Part shown: in pieces, positions 14,676-22,820 of the stretch
Position numbering within the stretch: position 1 is the stretch's first letter
Layout: each line of letters begins with the position of its first letter
Origin: Lachnospiraceae bacterium
GTDB lineage: Bacteria; Bacillota; Clostridia; Lachnospirales; Lachnospiraceae
DNA: 38,457 nt
Assembly (NCBI GenBank): GCA_021770245.1
Contig: JAETRI010000036.1
Span: 1-38,457, forward strand
Reading direction: 5' to 3'
Program-made: the position numbers and the translations under genes
The notes under the pieces: generated by a model
Database searches by the model: none
Told to the model about the DNA's origin: nothing
What the model saw: only the letters and a program-made list of their open reading frames with translations

Positions 14676-16076
14676 ATGATCAGAAAAGGATTTTCGACGC
14701 CAGCAGCGATACTGATGATCGCGGCATTGACACTGACGGGCTGCGGAGGTGGCAAGACGGCAGAGAATACTCCGGCAGCGGAAACATCCCAGGAGACGGA
14801 AGCGTCGGAACGGGAAGCGACGCAGGAAGAAAGCCAGGCGTCGGACGATGCGGCGGAGAAAGAAGGGACGCAGGACAAGGTATACGGCAAGCTGACCATC
14901 TCCGGTGTAACCGGTAATCCGGATCAGTATTTGGTGGATGCGGCGGCCATGGTGACGGCCGCGCATCCCGAAGTAGAGGCGGAATATCCGCCCTGTGACA
15001 CCAATACCAGAGAGCAGGTGATTAAGACCGCCATTTCCGCGGGTGATCCGCCCACTCTGGGATATTATTGGGGAACCCGGGTAAACTCTTTCTATGACAA
15101 CGGGATGTGTCTGGATCTGGCGGATCTGATCGATCCCGAACTGCTTGCGGGAATCAATGACCAGATGCTGGCGCCCTGTAAAGGGGATAACGGCGAAATC
15201 TATGCAGTTCCGCTTAAGTGTGTCTATCATACCTGTTATTACAATAAGGAAATCTTTGACAAGTACGGCTTTGAAGAACCCAGGACCTGGAACGATCTGA
15301 CGGAGATCTTCAAGAGGCTGAAGGAGGACGATATCTTCGGTTTCTCCACCAATTCTGCCTCCATGCAGGACTGCCTGTATGGGATCACCTACGGGGAGCT
15401 GGATGCGAAGGTGGGGCCCGGGACGGCCTATGGCGTTGCCAACGGAGACGTTTCCGTGGCGCCCGGTACGGATGCGGGCAATGTGATCGCGGACTGTATT
15501 AAACAGGTACAGGAATGGTACGAGGCGGGCTACTGGTATCCCGGGGACGGAGGCATCAACTGTTCGCCGGATGATGCGAATGCGGCCTTTGCCCAGGGCA
15601 GATGCGCGGTGATCTTCAATTTCAGCGGTTCCCTCGGAACCCTGGTCCCTTCCTGCGACTTTGAGATCGGCACCTTCTTAAAGCCCACCTCGGATGCGTC
15701 CATAGAATCGGAGGAAAACACGGAGCCCGATGTGTTTTTCATCCCTTCCAATGCCACTCCGGAGCAGGTCAACACGGGTGTTGCTTTTATTGAAGCGCTT
15801 TTGAGCCAGGAGATCCAGCAGGCGGTAGTGGAGGGAAACCAGATCCCGTCCATGACCATCTATGAATATACGGACATGAGCCCGATCCTGGCGGAGGTAA
15901 TCGATATTTTCAATACGAGTAAGATCGAAGCCGGCCTGAATCCCACCAGGACCAGTTCGGAAATGCAGACCTTCATCAAGCAGCAGATCTTCGCTGCGCC
16001 CTGCAGCGGTCAGATGACGATCGATCAGACGCTGGAGGAGATGGAGCGGATCCGTCTGGCGGCCGGCGGACAATAG
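14676..16076 (+). CDS. ABC transporter sugar-binding lipoprotein
   Basis: A family 1 extracellular solute-binding protein, 466 residues, lipid-anchored outside the membrane. The signal peptide ends in the lipobox LTLTGCGGG, with Cys23 as lipidation site, followed by a Glu/Ala-rich linker. The mature part has the usual two-lobed binding-protein features, for example YAVPLKCVYHTCYYNKEIFD and FAQGRCAVIFNFSGS. ATG 14676 follows GGGAGG. It probably delivers a mono- or oligosaccharide to the two permeases encoded next; from the downstream enzymes, a deoxyhexose or pentose (or a glycoside of one) is likely. Confidence 0.93.
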   Translation: MIRKGFSTPAAILMIAALTLTGCGGGKTAENTPAAETSQETEASEREATQEESQASDDAAEKEGTQDKVYGKLTISGVTGNPDQYLVDAAAMVTAAHPEVEAEYPPCDTNTREQVIKTAISAGDPPTLGYYWGTRVNSFYDNGMCLDLADLIDPELLAGINDQMLAPCKGDNGEIYAVPLKCVYHTCYYNKEIFDKYGFEEPRTWNDLTEIFKRLKEDDIFGFSTNSASMQDCLYGITYGELDAKVGPGTAYGVANGDVSVAPGTDAGNVIADCIKQVQEWYEAGYWYPGDGGINCSPDDANAAFAQGRCAVIFNFSGSLGTLVPSCDFEIGTFLKPTSDASIESEENTEPDVFFIPSNATPEQVNTGVAFIEALLSQEIQQAVVEGNQIPSMTIYEYTDMSPILAEVIDIFNTSKIEAGLNPTRTSSEMQTFIKQQIFAAPCSGQMTIDQTLEEMERIRLAAGGQ

Positions 16077-16085
16077 GACGGGGAT

Positions 16086-16118
16086 TTTACCGGGAAGCGG
16101 AAGGCGCTTCCCGGTAAA
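16086..16118 (+). promoter_or_regulatory. Intercistronic hairpin
   Basis: A perfect 14-base inverted repeat (TTTACCGGGAAGCG, complement at 16105-16118) with a GAAGG loop and no T-tract, between the binding-protein and permease genes. Such stems are known to protect the upstream mRNA and give excess binding protein; that role is inferred here. Confidence 0.7.
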
Positions 16119-16137
16119 TCAGAATAGGAGGACAAAT

Positions 16138-17034
16138 TTGCGGGAAAAAGCAAAAAGAATACCCAAAAGTATGCTGATAGGATGGGCCTTCCTGCTTCCC
16201 TCCATCCTTCTGTATGTGGTTTTTATGATCTATCCGCTGCTTAGGACATTCTATTTGTCTTTAACCAGCTGGAGCGGCTTCGGTGAGGCGGAATATATCG
16301 GCTTTTCTAACTTCCTTTCCTTGTTTACGGATACGATGTTTCTGCGGGCGCTGAAGAACACGCTGTATTTTGCGGTCGTATCAGGCATTCTGAGCGTGCT
16401 GGCGGGTATCCTCATGGCCTGGCTGAATCTCTTTATCAGGAGACTGGAAGGACAGGTCACGCGGACAATCCTCTTCGTCCCCAATATGATCGCACCCACC
16501 ATTACGGGCCTTTTGTTTATGTTTATTTTCACGGAGGATATCGGCCTGCTGAATAATATCCTCCGGGCCGTGGGGCTGGACCGTCTGGCCACGGCCTGGC
16601 TGGTCAATCCGAAGACCGTGGGCCCTTCCATTGTCGCGGCACAGATATGGAGACAGTTCGGCCTGACTATGATCCTGTGCTTTGCCGGGTTCCAGGGAAT
16701 CCCGGCCGGGCTGATCGAAGCGGCGCGGATCGACGGGGCGGGTGTCTTCAAGGTTTTCACCCGGGTCATGCTCCCTCTGATCAAGCCGCAGATCGAACTG
16801 GCGACCATGTTCACGCTGTTGGGCGGGCTGAAAATCTATGATTCCGTGGTGTCCCTCACGGGGGGCGGCCCGGCCCGGCAGACAGTGGTCCTGCCCATGT
16901 ATATCATAGAAAACGCATTTACCTATTCCAAGTTCGGATATGCCAGCGCGATGTGTGTGGCGTTTCTTTTCATCGTGCTTGTGTTCATCATCCTGTTACG
17001 ATTCGTATTCAGAGGAGAAAACTATGAATATTGA
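16138..17034 (+). CDS. ABC transporter permease, MalF/UgpA type
   Basis: A 298-residue sugar permease with about six membrane helices, from SMLIGWAFLLPSILLYVVFM to CVAFLFIVLVFIILL. The EAA loop that contacts the ATPase is EAARIDGAGVFKVFTRVMLP. It starts at TTG behind AGGAGG (six-base spacing). It overlaps the next permease gene by 11 bases. No ATPase is encoded nearby, so a shared MsmK/UgpC-type ATPase elsewhere must power it. Confidence 0.94.
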   Translation: MREKAKRIPKSMLIGWAFLLPSILLYVVFMIYPLLRTFYLSLTSWSGFGEAEYIGFSNFLSLFTDTMFLRALKNTLYFAVVSGILSVLAGILMAWLNLFIRRLEGQVTRTILFVPNMIAPTITGLLFMFIFTEDIGLLNNILRAVGLDRLATAWLVNPKTVGPSIVAAQIWRQFGLTMILCFAGFQGIPAGLIEAARIDGAGVFKVFTRVMLPLIKPQIELATMFTLLGGLKIYDSVVSLTGGGPARQTVVLPMYIIENAFTYSKFGYASAMCVAFLFIVLVFIILLRFVFRGENYEY

Positions 17035-17887
17035 ATACAAGAAAGAAGAGAAAGGCATGTTTTCCAACCGTTATGTCAGGCTCCTCTCCAGGATATTTAC
17101 CGTGCTTCTGTGCCTGGTGGTGGTCTATCCGCTGGTCTTTACGATTCTGGTTTCTTTTAAAAACAATCAGGAATTCTACTCAAATATCTGGGGGCTTCCC
17201 CGGATATGGAGATGGGAAAACTACAGCTATGCATGGACGGAAGGAAAGATCGGGCAGTATGCCATAAACAGTGTGATCGTCACGCTGAGCGCGGTGACCG
17301 GGTCGGTTCTCGTTACGGCCTTTGGCGGATATGCGCTTTCCAAGATGAGGATTCCAAAGGCCAATCTGATCCTTTCCGCATTCATGGTGTTTAACTTCGT
17401 ACCCGGGGTTGCCTATTATATCCCGCTCTACTCGCAGATGATCGGGCTCCGTCTCAGCGGGACGCTGTTCATGCTGATCCTGCCCTATCTGGCATGGCAG
17501 ATCCCGTTCAGCGTCTATATTTTTAAAAACTTTTTCGATTCCATCCCCTCCGAACTGACGGAGGCGGCGAGGATGGACGGGGCGGCGGAACTTCAGGTTT
17601 TCTTTCAGATCATGCTGCCGCTGGTGACGCCGGCGCTGGCCACCGTCACGGTGTTCAACTTTATCAGTATCTGGGGGGAATATATGTGGGCCAGCATTTC
17701 GGCGACGTCCTCCGCGAAGATACAGACCATCCCTGTGGGGCTGCTCTATTTCCGGGGGGAATACGGGATCGAATGGGGCCCTTTCGCGGCGGCGATTACG
17801 ATCATTGTTGTTCCGCTGATCGTTGTTTTCATCTATTTTCAGAAGTATTTCGTTCAGGGGATCACGTCCGGTGCCGTAAAGGGATGA
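17024..17887 (+). CDS. ABC transporter permease, MalG type
   Basis: A 287-residue partner permease of the CUT1 class, about six helices (first around VLLCLVVVYPLVFTILVSF). The EAA loop reads EAARMDGAAELQVFFQIMLP. It starts at ATG inside the end of the previous gene behind AGAGGAGA, so translation is coupled. It ends with YFVQGITSGAVKG, the normal C-terminus of the family. Confidence 0.94.
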   Translation: MNIEYKKEEKGMFSNRYVRLLSRIFTVLLCLVVVYPLVFTILVSFKNNQEFYSNIWGLPRIWRWENYSYAWTEGKIGQYAINSVIVTLSAVTGSVLVTAFGGYALSKMRIPKANLILSAFMVFNFVPGVAYYIPLYSQMIGLRLSGTLFMLILPYLAWQIPFSVYIFKNFFDSIPSELTEAARMDGAAELQVFFQIMLPLVTPALATVTVFNFISIWGEYMWASISATSSAKIQTIPVGLLYFRGEYGIEWGPFAAAITIIVVPLIVVFIYFQKYFVQGITSGAVKG

Positions 17888-17934
17888 GAGTATACGAAAA
17901 AAGGCCGCCTGAGAGCGGCGGAAAGGAAGGCAGA

Positions 17935-18365
17935 ATGTATCTGGCGGGAAGAAGTCATATCATACAGGATCGTTCTCTGATCGATACCATGAGGATGTTC
18001 CATGGGATGGGCTATGGCGGCCTGGAGTTGAGCCTGCAGCACGGCATGGGAAAATGGCTTGATACGAATTATCTGGAAGACTATGTGACGTGGGCCATTT
18101 CTACCTGTCGGAAAAGGATCTCTATGCGGCCATGGAGAGGGCAAAGGATTATATCTGCTATTCCCACATCGACAATATGTGCATGGGAGAGCATTGCCAT
18201 AAGCTGCCCTGGGAAGGGGACATCGACCTGCCGGCAGCATACAGGAAGCTGAAATCCCTGGGATATGACGGGCCGGTTTCCCTGGATATCTATATTCAGG
18301 ATTATGCGGCCGTGGCGCCGCAGTGCCTGTCGTATATTAATGAGAATGTATTCGGGCTTTTATAG
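17935..18365 (+). pseudogene. Sugar phosphate isomerase/epimerase, internally deleted
   Basis: The remnant of a xylose-isomerase-like TIM-barrel protein. ATG 17935 behind AGGAAGG opens about 50 residues typical of the N-terminus (FHGMGYGGLELSLQHGMG). At about 18085-18092 this joins, in another frame, a good C-terminal part: DVGHFYLSEKDLYAAMERAK, then YICYSHIDN, ending YINENVFGLL. Family members have about 260-290 residues, so roughly 130-150 middle codons, with most active-site residues, are gone. The join has GTGAC beside GACGTG, a possible microhomology. It lies between the permease and flavin oxidoreductase genes. Confidence 0.85.
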
Positions 18366-18392
18366 ATAAGGATGCAAAAGAAGATCCTGAGT

Positions 18393-18508
18393 TGAGTGCC
18401 CGCCAGGGCGGGCGGATGGGAGAATCGCAGATGAGAAACCGTATTCGCGATTTCTCAGACATGAATCAAAGATTCATGTTGCGTTGCCGCAAAGGACGCG
18501 GCATGAAA
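18393..18508. repeat. Cluster of hairpin modules before the flavin oxidoreductase gene
   Basis: In order: GCCCGCCAGGGCGGGC followed by GGATGGGAG, GAGAAA/TTTCTC around CGTATTCGCG, ATGAATCAAAGATTCAT, and GCCGCAAAGGACGCGGCAT (18486-18504). The last is the exact reverse complement of 6981-6999. The first module is a divergent form of the GGGAG unit seen before nrdR, but here the start codon lies about 95 bases on and uses another ribosome site. Confidence 0.75.
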
Positions 18509-18517
18509 GGGGTTAAC

Positions 18518-19885
18518 ATGAAAAAAGTTTTAAAGCCATATCAATTCCGGGAGTATGCGTCTTCCGGGGAATTTGCGGCGGCCATGGCGGCGGACGGGCT
18601 GGAGTTTCCGGTGTCCGATGATCTGGGGATCTTATTTGAACCTCTGGTGATCGGGAACAAGGTGATTCCTAACCGCCTCTGTTCCCAGCCCTGCGAGGGA
18701 TTTGACGGAGAACCGGACGGTTCCCCGTCCGACCTGGATTTCAGGAGATACATAAGGATAGCCGGGGGCGGCGTAGGCCTGCTGTGGTGGGAATCGATTG
18801 CCATTTCCGAGGACGGCAGGTGTAATCCGCTGCAGATGGTGATACGGCCTTCTACGGTGGGTAAGATCGGGGAAATGGTGGATGCGGCGAACGCGGAGGC
18901 AAGGAAGAATTTCGGCAGGAGACCTTATAACGTGCTGCAGCTGACCCATTCGGGAAGGCGCAGCAACAATAAAAACTGGGAATCCACCCCGCTGGCGGTC
19001 TGCGAGAACCCCTATATGGATTCCCATACGAGTATTGACGGCAGCAGGGGAGAGATCCAAATTGCCACGGACGATAAGATTGAGGAGATTGTGAGAGGCT
19101 TTATCGACGGGGCGATTCTGGCCGCGCAGGCCGGATTTGATGCGGTGGATATCAAGATCTGCCACGAATACATCCTGCGGGAACTTTTGTCCGCATTCAC
19201 CCGCCCGGGTAAATACGGCGGAAGCTTCGAAAACAGGACCAGGGCTGTTTTTGAAATTATTGACGGCATCCGTGAACAGCTGGGGGATTCCCTGGACGTC
19301 TGTGTGCGGCTGAACGCCTATGACTGTGTGCCGTATCCGTATGGATGGGGCATGAAGATGGAAGAGGGCGTGGTGGAGCCGGATCTCACCGAGCCGATCC
19401 GGTTATGTAAGATGCTGGTGGAGAGAGGCGTACGGATTATCGATATCACTACGATGATGCCCAGGTACAAGCCCTTCGGAAGGGGCTTGATGGCGGAACA
19501 TGAGGAGGGGCCGGAGGCGCAGATCAATCCCTATGAGGGTGTATATGAGCTGATGAAGGCGACCAGGACGATTAAAGAAGCCGTGCCCGAGGCATTCTTT
19601 GTGAGCACCGGCATGACCTGGCTGGAGCAGTTCGGCGGGCATGTCACCGCCGGAGCGATCCGGGACGGCTGGTTCGATATCGGCGGTTTCGGCAGACAGT
19701 TCATGGCGTATCCGGATTTCCCGACGGATCTGAAGAGGGAAGGCGTTATGCACAGAGAAAAATGCTGCATGCTCTGTGATAAGTGCTATGACCTGATCCA
19801 GAAAGGCCATTGTCAGACCGGCTGCGTCATGAGGGATCAGGAGATTTATTTGAAGTTGCTGCGGGAAAAGGTACTGGGCAGGTAA
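18518..19885 (+). CDS. Old yellow enzyme-like NADH:flavin oxidoreductase with Fe-S site
   Basis: A 455-residue FMN-dependent oxidoreductase of the OYE/2,4-dienoyl-CoA reductase family. The barrel has GDLGILFEPLVIG-like entry residues (DDLGILFEPLVIGNKVIPNR), the flavin/substrate motif QLTHSGRRS with His144, and DAVDIKICHEYILRELLS. The C-terminus carries a cysteine cluster, CCMLCDKC and then HCQTGC, in the position of the 4Fe-4S site of the larger family members, but the second flavin/NAD domain is absent. ATG 18518 has AAAGGGG upstream. Its place inside a sugar operon suggests it reduces or oxidises a keto- or unsaturated sugar derivative; this is inference. Confidence 0.88.
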   Translation: MKKVLKPYQFREYASSGEFAAAMAADGLEFPVSDDLGILFEPLVIGNKVIPNRLCSQPCEGFDGEPDGSPSDLDFRRYIRIAGGGVGLLWWESIAISEDGRCNPLQMVIRPSTVGKIGEMVDAANAEARKNFGRRPYNVLQLTHSGRRSNNKNWESTPLAVCENPYMDSHTSIDGSRGEIQIATDDKIEEIVRGFIDGAILAAQAGFDAVDIKICHEYILRELLSAFTRPGKYGGSFENRTRAVFEIIDGIREQLGDSLDVCVRLNAYDCVPYPYGWGMKMEEGVVEPDLTEPIRLCKMLVERGVRIIDITTMMPRYKPFGRGLMAEHEEGPEAQINPYEGVYELMKATRTIKEAVPEAFFVSTGMTWLEQFGGHVTAGAIRDGWFDIGGFGRQFMAYPDFPTDLKREGVMHREKCCMLCDKCYDLIQKGHCQTGCVMRDQEIYLKLLREKVLGR

Positions 19886-19914
19886 AACCGGCGAAGGGAG
19901 GTAAAACGAGAGGG

Positions 19915-21150
19915 ATGATGGACAGGATCGACCGTGGATATGAAATCGCCAGGGAAATGTATGCCGAGATCGGTGTGGACACTGACCTGGCGATGAAAAA
20001 GCTGGACGAGATACCGGTCAGCATGCATTGCTGGCAGATCGATGACCTGAGCGGATTTGAGAATCCGGATAAAGGACTGACCGGCGGGATAGCGGCTACA
20101 GGAAGGGATCCCAGCAAGGCGAAGAACAAAGACGAATTTTACAGGAACCTGGAAAAAGCGCTGTCCCTGGTTCCCGGAAAGAAAAAGGTGGCGCTCCATG
20201 CGATCTACCTGGATAATTTCGGCAGCTTTGTGGAGCGGGATGTGATCGAGCCGGCCCATTTTGCACCCTGGGCGGATTGGGCGCAGGCCCATGGCGTGGG
20301 GCTGGATTTCAATCCCACCTATTTCAGCCACGAAAGGGCGGATACGGATTTCACCCTGTCGAGCTATGATCCCCGGATCCGGGCGTTCTGGATCGAGCAC
20401 GGAAAACGCTGCAGGAGGATCAGCGCATACCTGGGAGAGCGGCTGGGAGAGACCTGCATCGATAATCACTGGATCCCGGACGGCTACAAGGATCTGACGG
20501 TGGACAGACAGGCGCACAGGGAACTGCTGATAGACAGCATGGACCAGGTCATGGCGGAGGAGTATGACGCAGGATATACCATTGACAGCTGGGAGAGCAA
20601 GCTTTTCGGACTGGGACTGGAGAGCTACACGGTGGGCTCCCATGAATTCTATACCAACTATGCCATGACCCATAAAAACTGTATGGTATGTATGGATATG
20701 GGGCATTTCCATCCCACGGAACAGGTCGCGGACAAGCTGACGTCCTACCTGGCCTTCGGGAAAGAGGTGATGCTTCATGTGAGCCGTCCGGTACGATGGG
20801 ATTCGGATCATGTGGTGATCCTCAGCGATGAGGTAAGAGACGTGATGGCGGAGATCTGCAGGCAGGATGCCTTCGCACGGGTACATATCGGCACGGATTA
20901 TTTTGATGCCTCGATCAACAGGATCGCTGCACAGGCTCTGGGCGCCAGGAGCATTAAGCAGGCGCTGCTGTACGGCCTGCTGGAGCCTGCAGGCCGACTG
21001 AAGGAATATGAGAGGGAAGGGGATTATACCCGCCGGCTGGCCTATCTGGAGAGCCAGAAGGCGATGCCCTTCGGCCTGGTTTGGGATATGTACTGTCAGA
21101 AAAACGGCGTGCCGGCAAGGGACTGGGTGGAAAGCGCCCTGCGCGGATAA
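19915..21150 (+). CDS. rhaA: L-rhamnose isomerase family protein (RhaA type)
   Basis: A 411-residue metal-dependent aldose-ketose isomerase. Strong family blocks: IPVSMHCWQIDDLSGFENP, LTGGIAATG, LGLDFNPTYFSH-like (VGLDFNPTYFSHERAD), WIPDGYKDLTVDR, GLESYTVGSHEFY, MDMGHFHPTEQ, HVSRPVRWDSDHV and DYFDASINRIAA. Known RhaA enzymes interconvert L-rhamnose and L-rhamnulose and also L-lyxose and L-xylulose. Here the neighbouring kinase resembles L-xylulokinase and no rhamnulose-1-phosphate aldolase is present, so L-lyxose or a similar sugar may be the true substrate. The start is ATG 19915 or 19918 after GGGAGG. Confidence 0.94.
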   Translation: MMDRIDRGYEIAREMYAEIGVDTDLAMKKLDEIPVSMHCWQIDDLSGFENPDKGLTGGIAATGRDPSKAKNKDEFYRNLEKALSLVPGKKKVALHAIYLDNFGSFVERDVIEPAHFAPWADWAQAHGVGLDFNPTYFSHERADTDFTLSSYDPRIRAFWIEHGKRCRRISAYLGERLGETCIDNHWIPDGYKDLTVDRQAHRELLIDSMDQVMAEEYDAGYTIDSWESKLFGLGLESYTVGSHEFYTNYAMTHKNCMVCMDMGHFHPTEQVADKLTSYLAFGKEVMLHVSRPVRWDSDHVVILSDEVRDVMAEICRQDAFARVHIGTDYFDASINRIAAQALGARSIKQALLYGLLEPAGRLKEYEREGDYTRRLAYLESQKAMPFGLVWDMYCQKNGVPARDWVESALRG

Positions 21151-21159
21151 AACGGGATC

Positions 21160-21255
21160 AGAGAGCGCCAAGGCGCGCAGAGGGGAGCAAGGTTGAAAGA
21201 AGGACGCTTTCAACCTCCCTGATTAGAGAGCGCGCCAAGGCGCGCGGAGGGGAGC
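21160..21255. repeat. Two palindromic units ending at the reductase ribosome site
   Basis: Unit one: AGCGCCAAGGCGCGCAGAGG, GGAGCAAGGTTGAAAG and complement CTTTCAACC, CTCCCTGATTAG. Unit two: GCGCGCCAAGGCGCGC, GGAGGGGAGCAAAAC, then the ATG at 21261. Same architecture as the nrdR array, with compensating changes in the AT hairpin (GGTTGAAAG/CTTTCAACC), and again the final unit supplies the Shine-Dalgarno. Confidence 0.88.
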
Positions 21256-21260
21256 AAAAC

Positions 21261-22244
21261 ATGGATAAAAGGATACGGATTCGGGATACGGAGCTGTCGG
21301 TTTTTCCGATCGGGCTGGGAACGGTGGATGCGGGCCTGCTCTGGGACGGGAAAGAGGCGGATGCCGTCTTTGAGACCTATTTGTCACAGGGAGGAAACCT
21401 GGTGGACTGCGCCCACGTCTATTCCGACTGGGTTCCCGGGGAGACCGCACGGGCGGAACGGGTGGTGGGCGACTGGCTTCAAAGAAGCGGTAAGCGCAAT
21501 GAAATCATCCTGGTCACCAAGGGCGGCCATCCGGATATGAAGGGAGAGAAGGTGGATCTGCATCGCAGCCGTATGTCCCATGAGGACATGGTGAAGGATC
21601 TGGATGAGTCTTTGGCACAGCTGCGGACGGATTACATCGATCTATATTTCTATCACCGGGACGATCTGTCCCAGCCGGTGGAGGAGGAGATCGAGACGAT
21701 GGAGGAATTCGTGAAAAAGGGCAAGATCCGTTATTATGGCTGCTCCAACTGGACGGCAGAACGGATGCGCGCCGCCGATGCGTACTGCGCCGGGAAGGGT
21801 TACCGGGGGTTCGTGGCGGATCAGAGCCTTTTGAACCTGGGTATGAAATATTTCAAAGGGCTGGCGGACGATACCCTTGCCTATACCCGGGGCGATGCAT
21901 GGGATTACCATGTGGAAAACCTTCGGAATCTGGAAATGCCCTATATGGGAAACTGCAGCGGTTTCTTTCATATTTATGCTCAAAAAGGGGAAGAGGGCGT
22001 GAAGGACAGCCCCTATTATACGCAGGGCAATGTCAGGGTGGCGGAAAGGATGCGCATCCTGTGCCAGAGGTACGGATGTACGATCACACAGTGCGTACTG
22101 GGCTTCTTTTATCATCAGCCCTTCCCGTGCGTGCCGCTCTATGGCCCGGCCGTTCCGGAACATGTGACGGACGCTTGCGGGACGCTGGATATACCGTTTA
22201 CGGATGCGGACTATGAATGGCTGCTGGAACCGGATACCCCGTGA
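21261..22244 (+). CDS. Aldo/keto reductase
   Basis: A 327-residue NAD(P)H-dependent aldo/keto reductase with an intact tetrad: Asp49 and Tyr54 (LVDCAHVYSDW), Lys87 (LVTKGGH) and His132 (FYHRDD). It is predicted cytosolic. Position between the RhaA-type isomerase and the kinase suggests a sugar or sugar-derived aldehyde substrate, similar to L-glyceraldehyde or keto-sugar reductases; this is inferred from context. ATG 21261 follows GGGGAG from the repeat unit; a longer frame from 21081 only reads through the end of the isomerase gene. Confidence 0.92.
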   Translation: MDKRIRIRDTELSVFPIGLGTVDAGLLWDGKEADAVFETYLSQGGNLVDCAHVYSDWVPGETARAERVVGDWLQRSGKRNEIILVTKGGHPDMKGEKVDLHRSRMSHEDMVKDLDESLAQLRTDYIDLYFYHRDDLSQPVEEEIETMEEFVKKGKIRYYGCSNWTAERMRAADAYCAGKGYRGFVADQSLLNLGMKYFKGLADDTLAYTRGDAWDYHVENLRNLEMPYMGNCSGFFHIYAQKGEEGVKDSPYYTQGNVRVAERMRILCQRYGCTITQCVLGFFYHQPFPCVPLYGPAVPEHVTDACGTLDIPFTDADYEWLLEPDTP

Positions 22245-22416
22245 ACGGGGCGCGGCGGAAGTAATAGGAAGGGGCTGCTGCAGGGCAGGGAGCCGATGCC
22301 ATATAGGACGTCCATGTACCTCCATGACCGACCCTGCCTTGTAACCGATCTGTGTTTTGCAGCGGTTCCTGTCCGAAACGGAAAGCCGTCTGTCGGCGGC
22401 GGAATGAGAGAAAAGG

Positions 22417-22770
22417 ATGAAATATTGTATACCGGACTGCTTCTGGCCCCCGGTCGATCAAGGGCGTTATCTGGGACATGAGGCAATCAGCATTTTGAAC
22501 AGATCGGATCATGATATTGTGGCACATATGACGCTCTATTTCGAAGACCGGGAGAAGCTGGAGGGTTTCCGGCTGTCCGTACCGGCGGAACGGACGATCC
22601 ATTTCCATACCTGTGATCTGAAAAACGAACAGAACATCTCCGTTCCCAGAGGAGTCGGATACGCGGCGGTGATCGAATGTGACGAACCGGTGGTGGTACA
22701 GTATACCCGTGTGGATACCACACAGAGTGAGCTGGGACTGGCGACCACCATGGCCGTCGCCATAGACTGA
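22417..22770 (+). CDS. ASRT-family (sensory rhodopsin transducer-like) small protein
   Basis: A 117-residue beta-sandwich protein resembling Anabaena sensory rhodopsin transducer (PF07100). Matching features: an N-terminal GHEAISILNRSDHDIVAHM strand pair, LYFEDRE, FRLSVPAERTIHFHTCDL and VVVQYTRVDTTQSELGL near the end. The family has been predicted to bind small molecules, possibly sugars; there is no rhodopsin here, and the place between sugar enzymes fits a sugar-binding or mutarotase-like helper. The gap of 172 bases before it has no gene but can form a CAGGG-type stem. The ribosome site is modest (GAGAAAAGG). Confidence 0.82.
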   Translation: MKYCIPDCFWPPVDQGRYLGHEAISILNRSDHDIVAHMTLYFEDREKLEGFRLSVPAERTIHFHTCDLKNEQNISVPRGVGYAAVIECDEPVVVQYTRVDTTQSELGLATTMAVAID

Positions 22771-22820
22771 GAGAAACGGATGATCGGACGCCTGGGGAAA
22801 CGGGCAGGAAGTGTGCGACT

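Noticed and set aside
19915-21150. A plain L-rhamnose operon
   Set aside because: RhaA alone suggests it, but RhaB- and RhaD-type genes are missing and the kinase and epimerase fit the L-xylulose route.
19846-21213. 455-codon open frame on the minus strand
   Set aside because: It is the complement of the well-conserved RhaA-type gene; long only because of GC-rich codon use.
22296-22481. 62-codon open frame before the ASRT gene
   Set aside because: It overlaps the ASRT start in another frame, and its Arg/Pro-rich composition lacks family resemblance.
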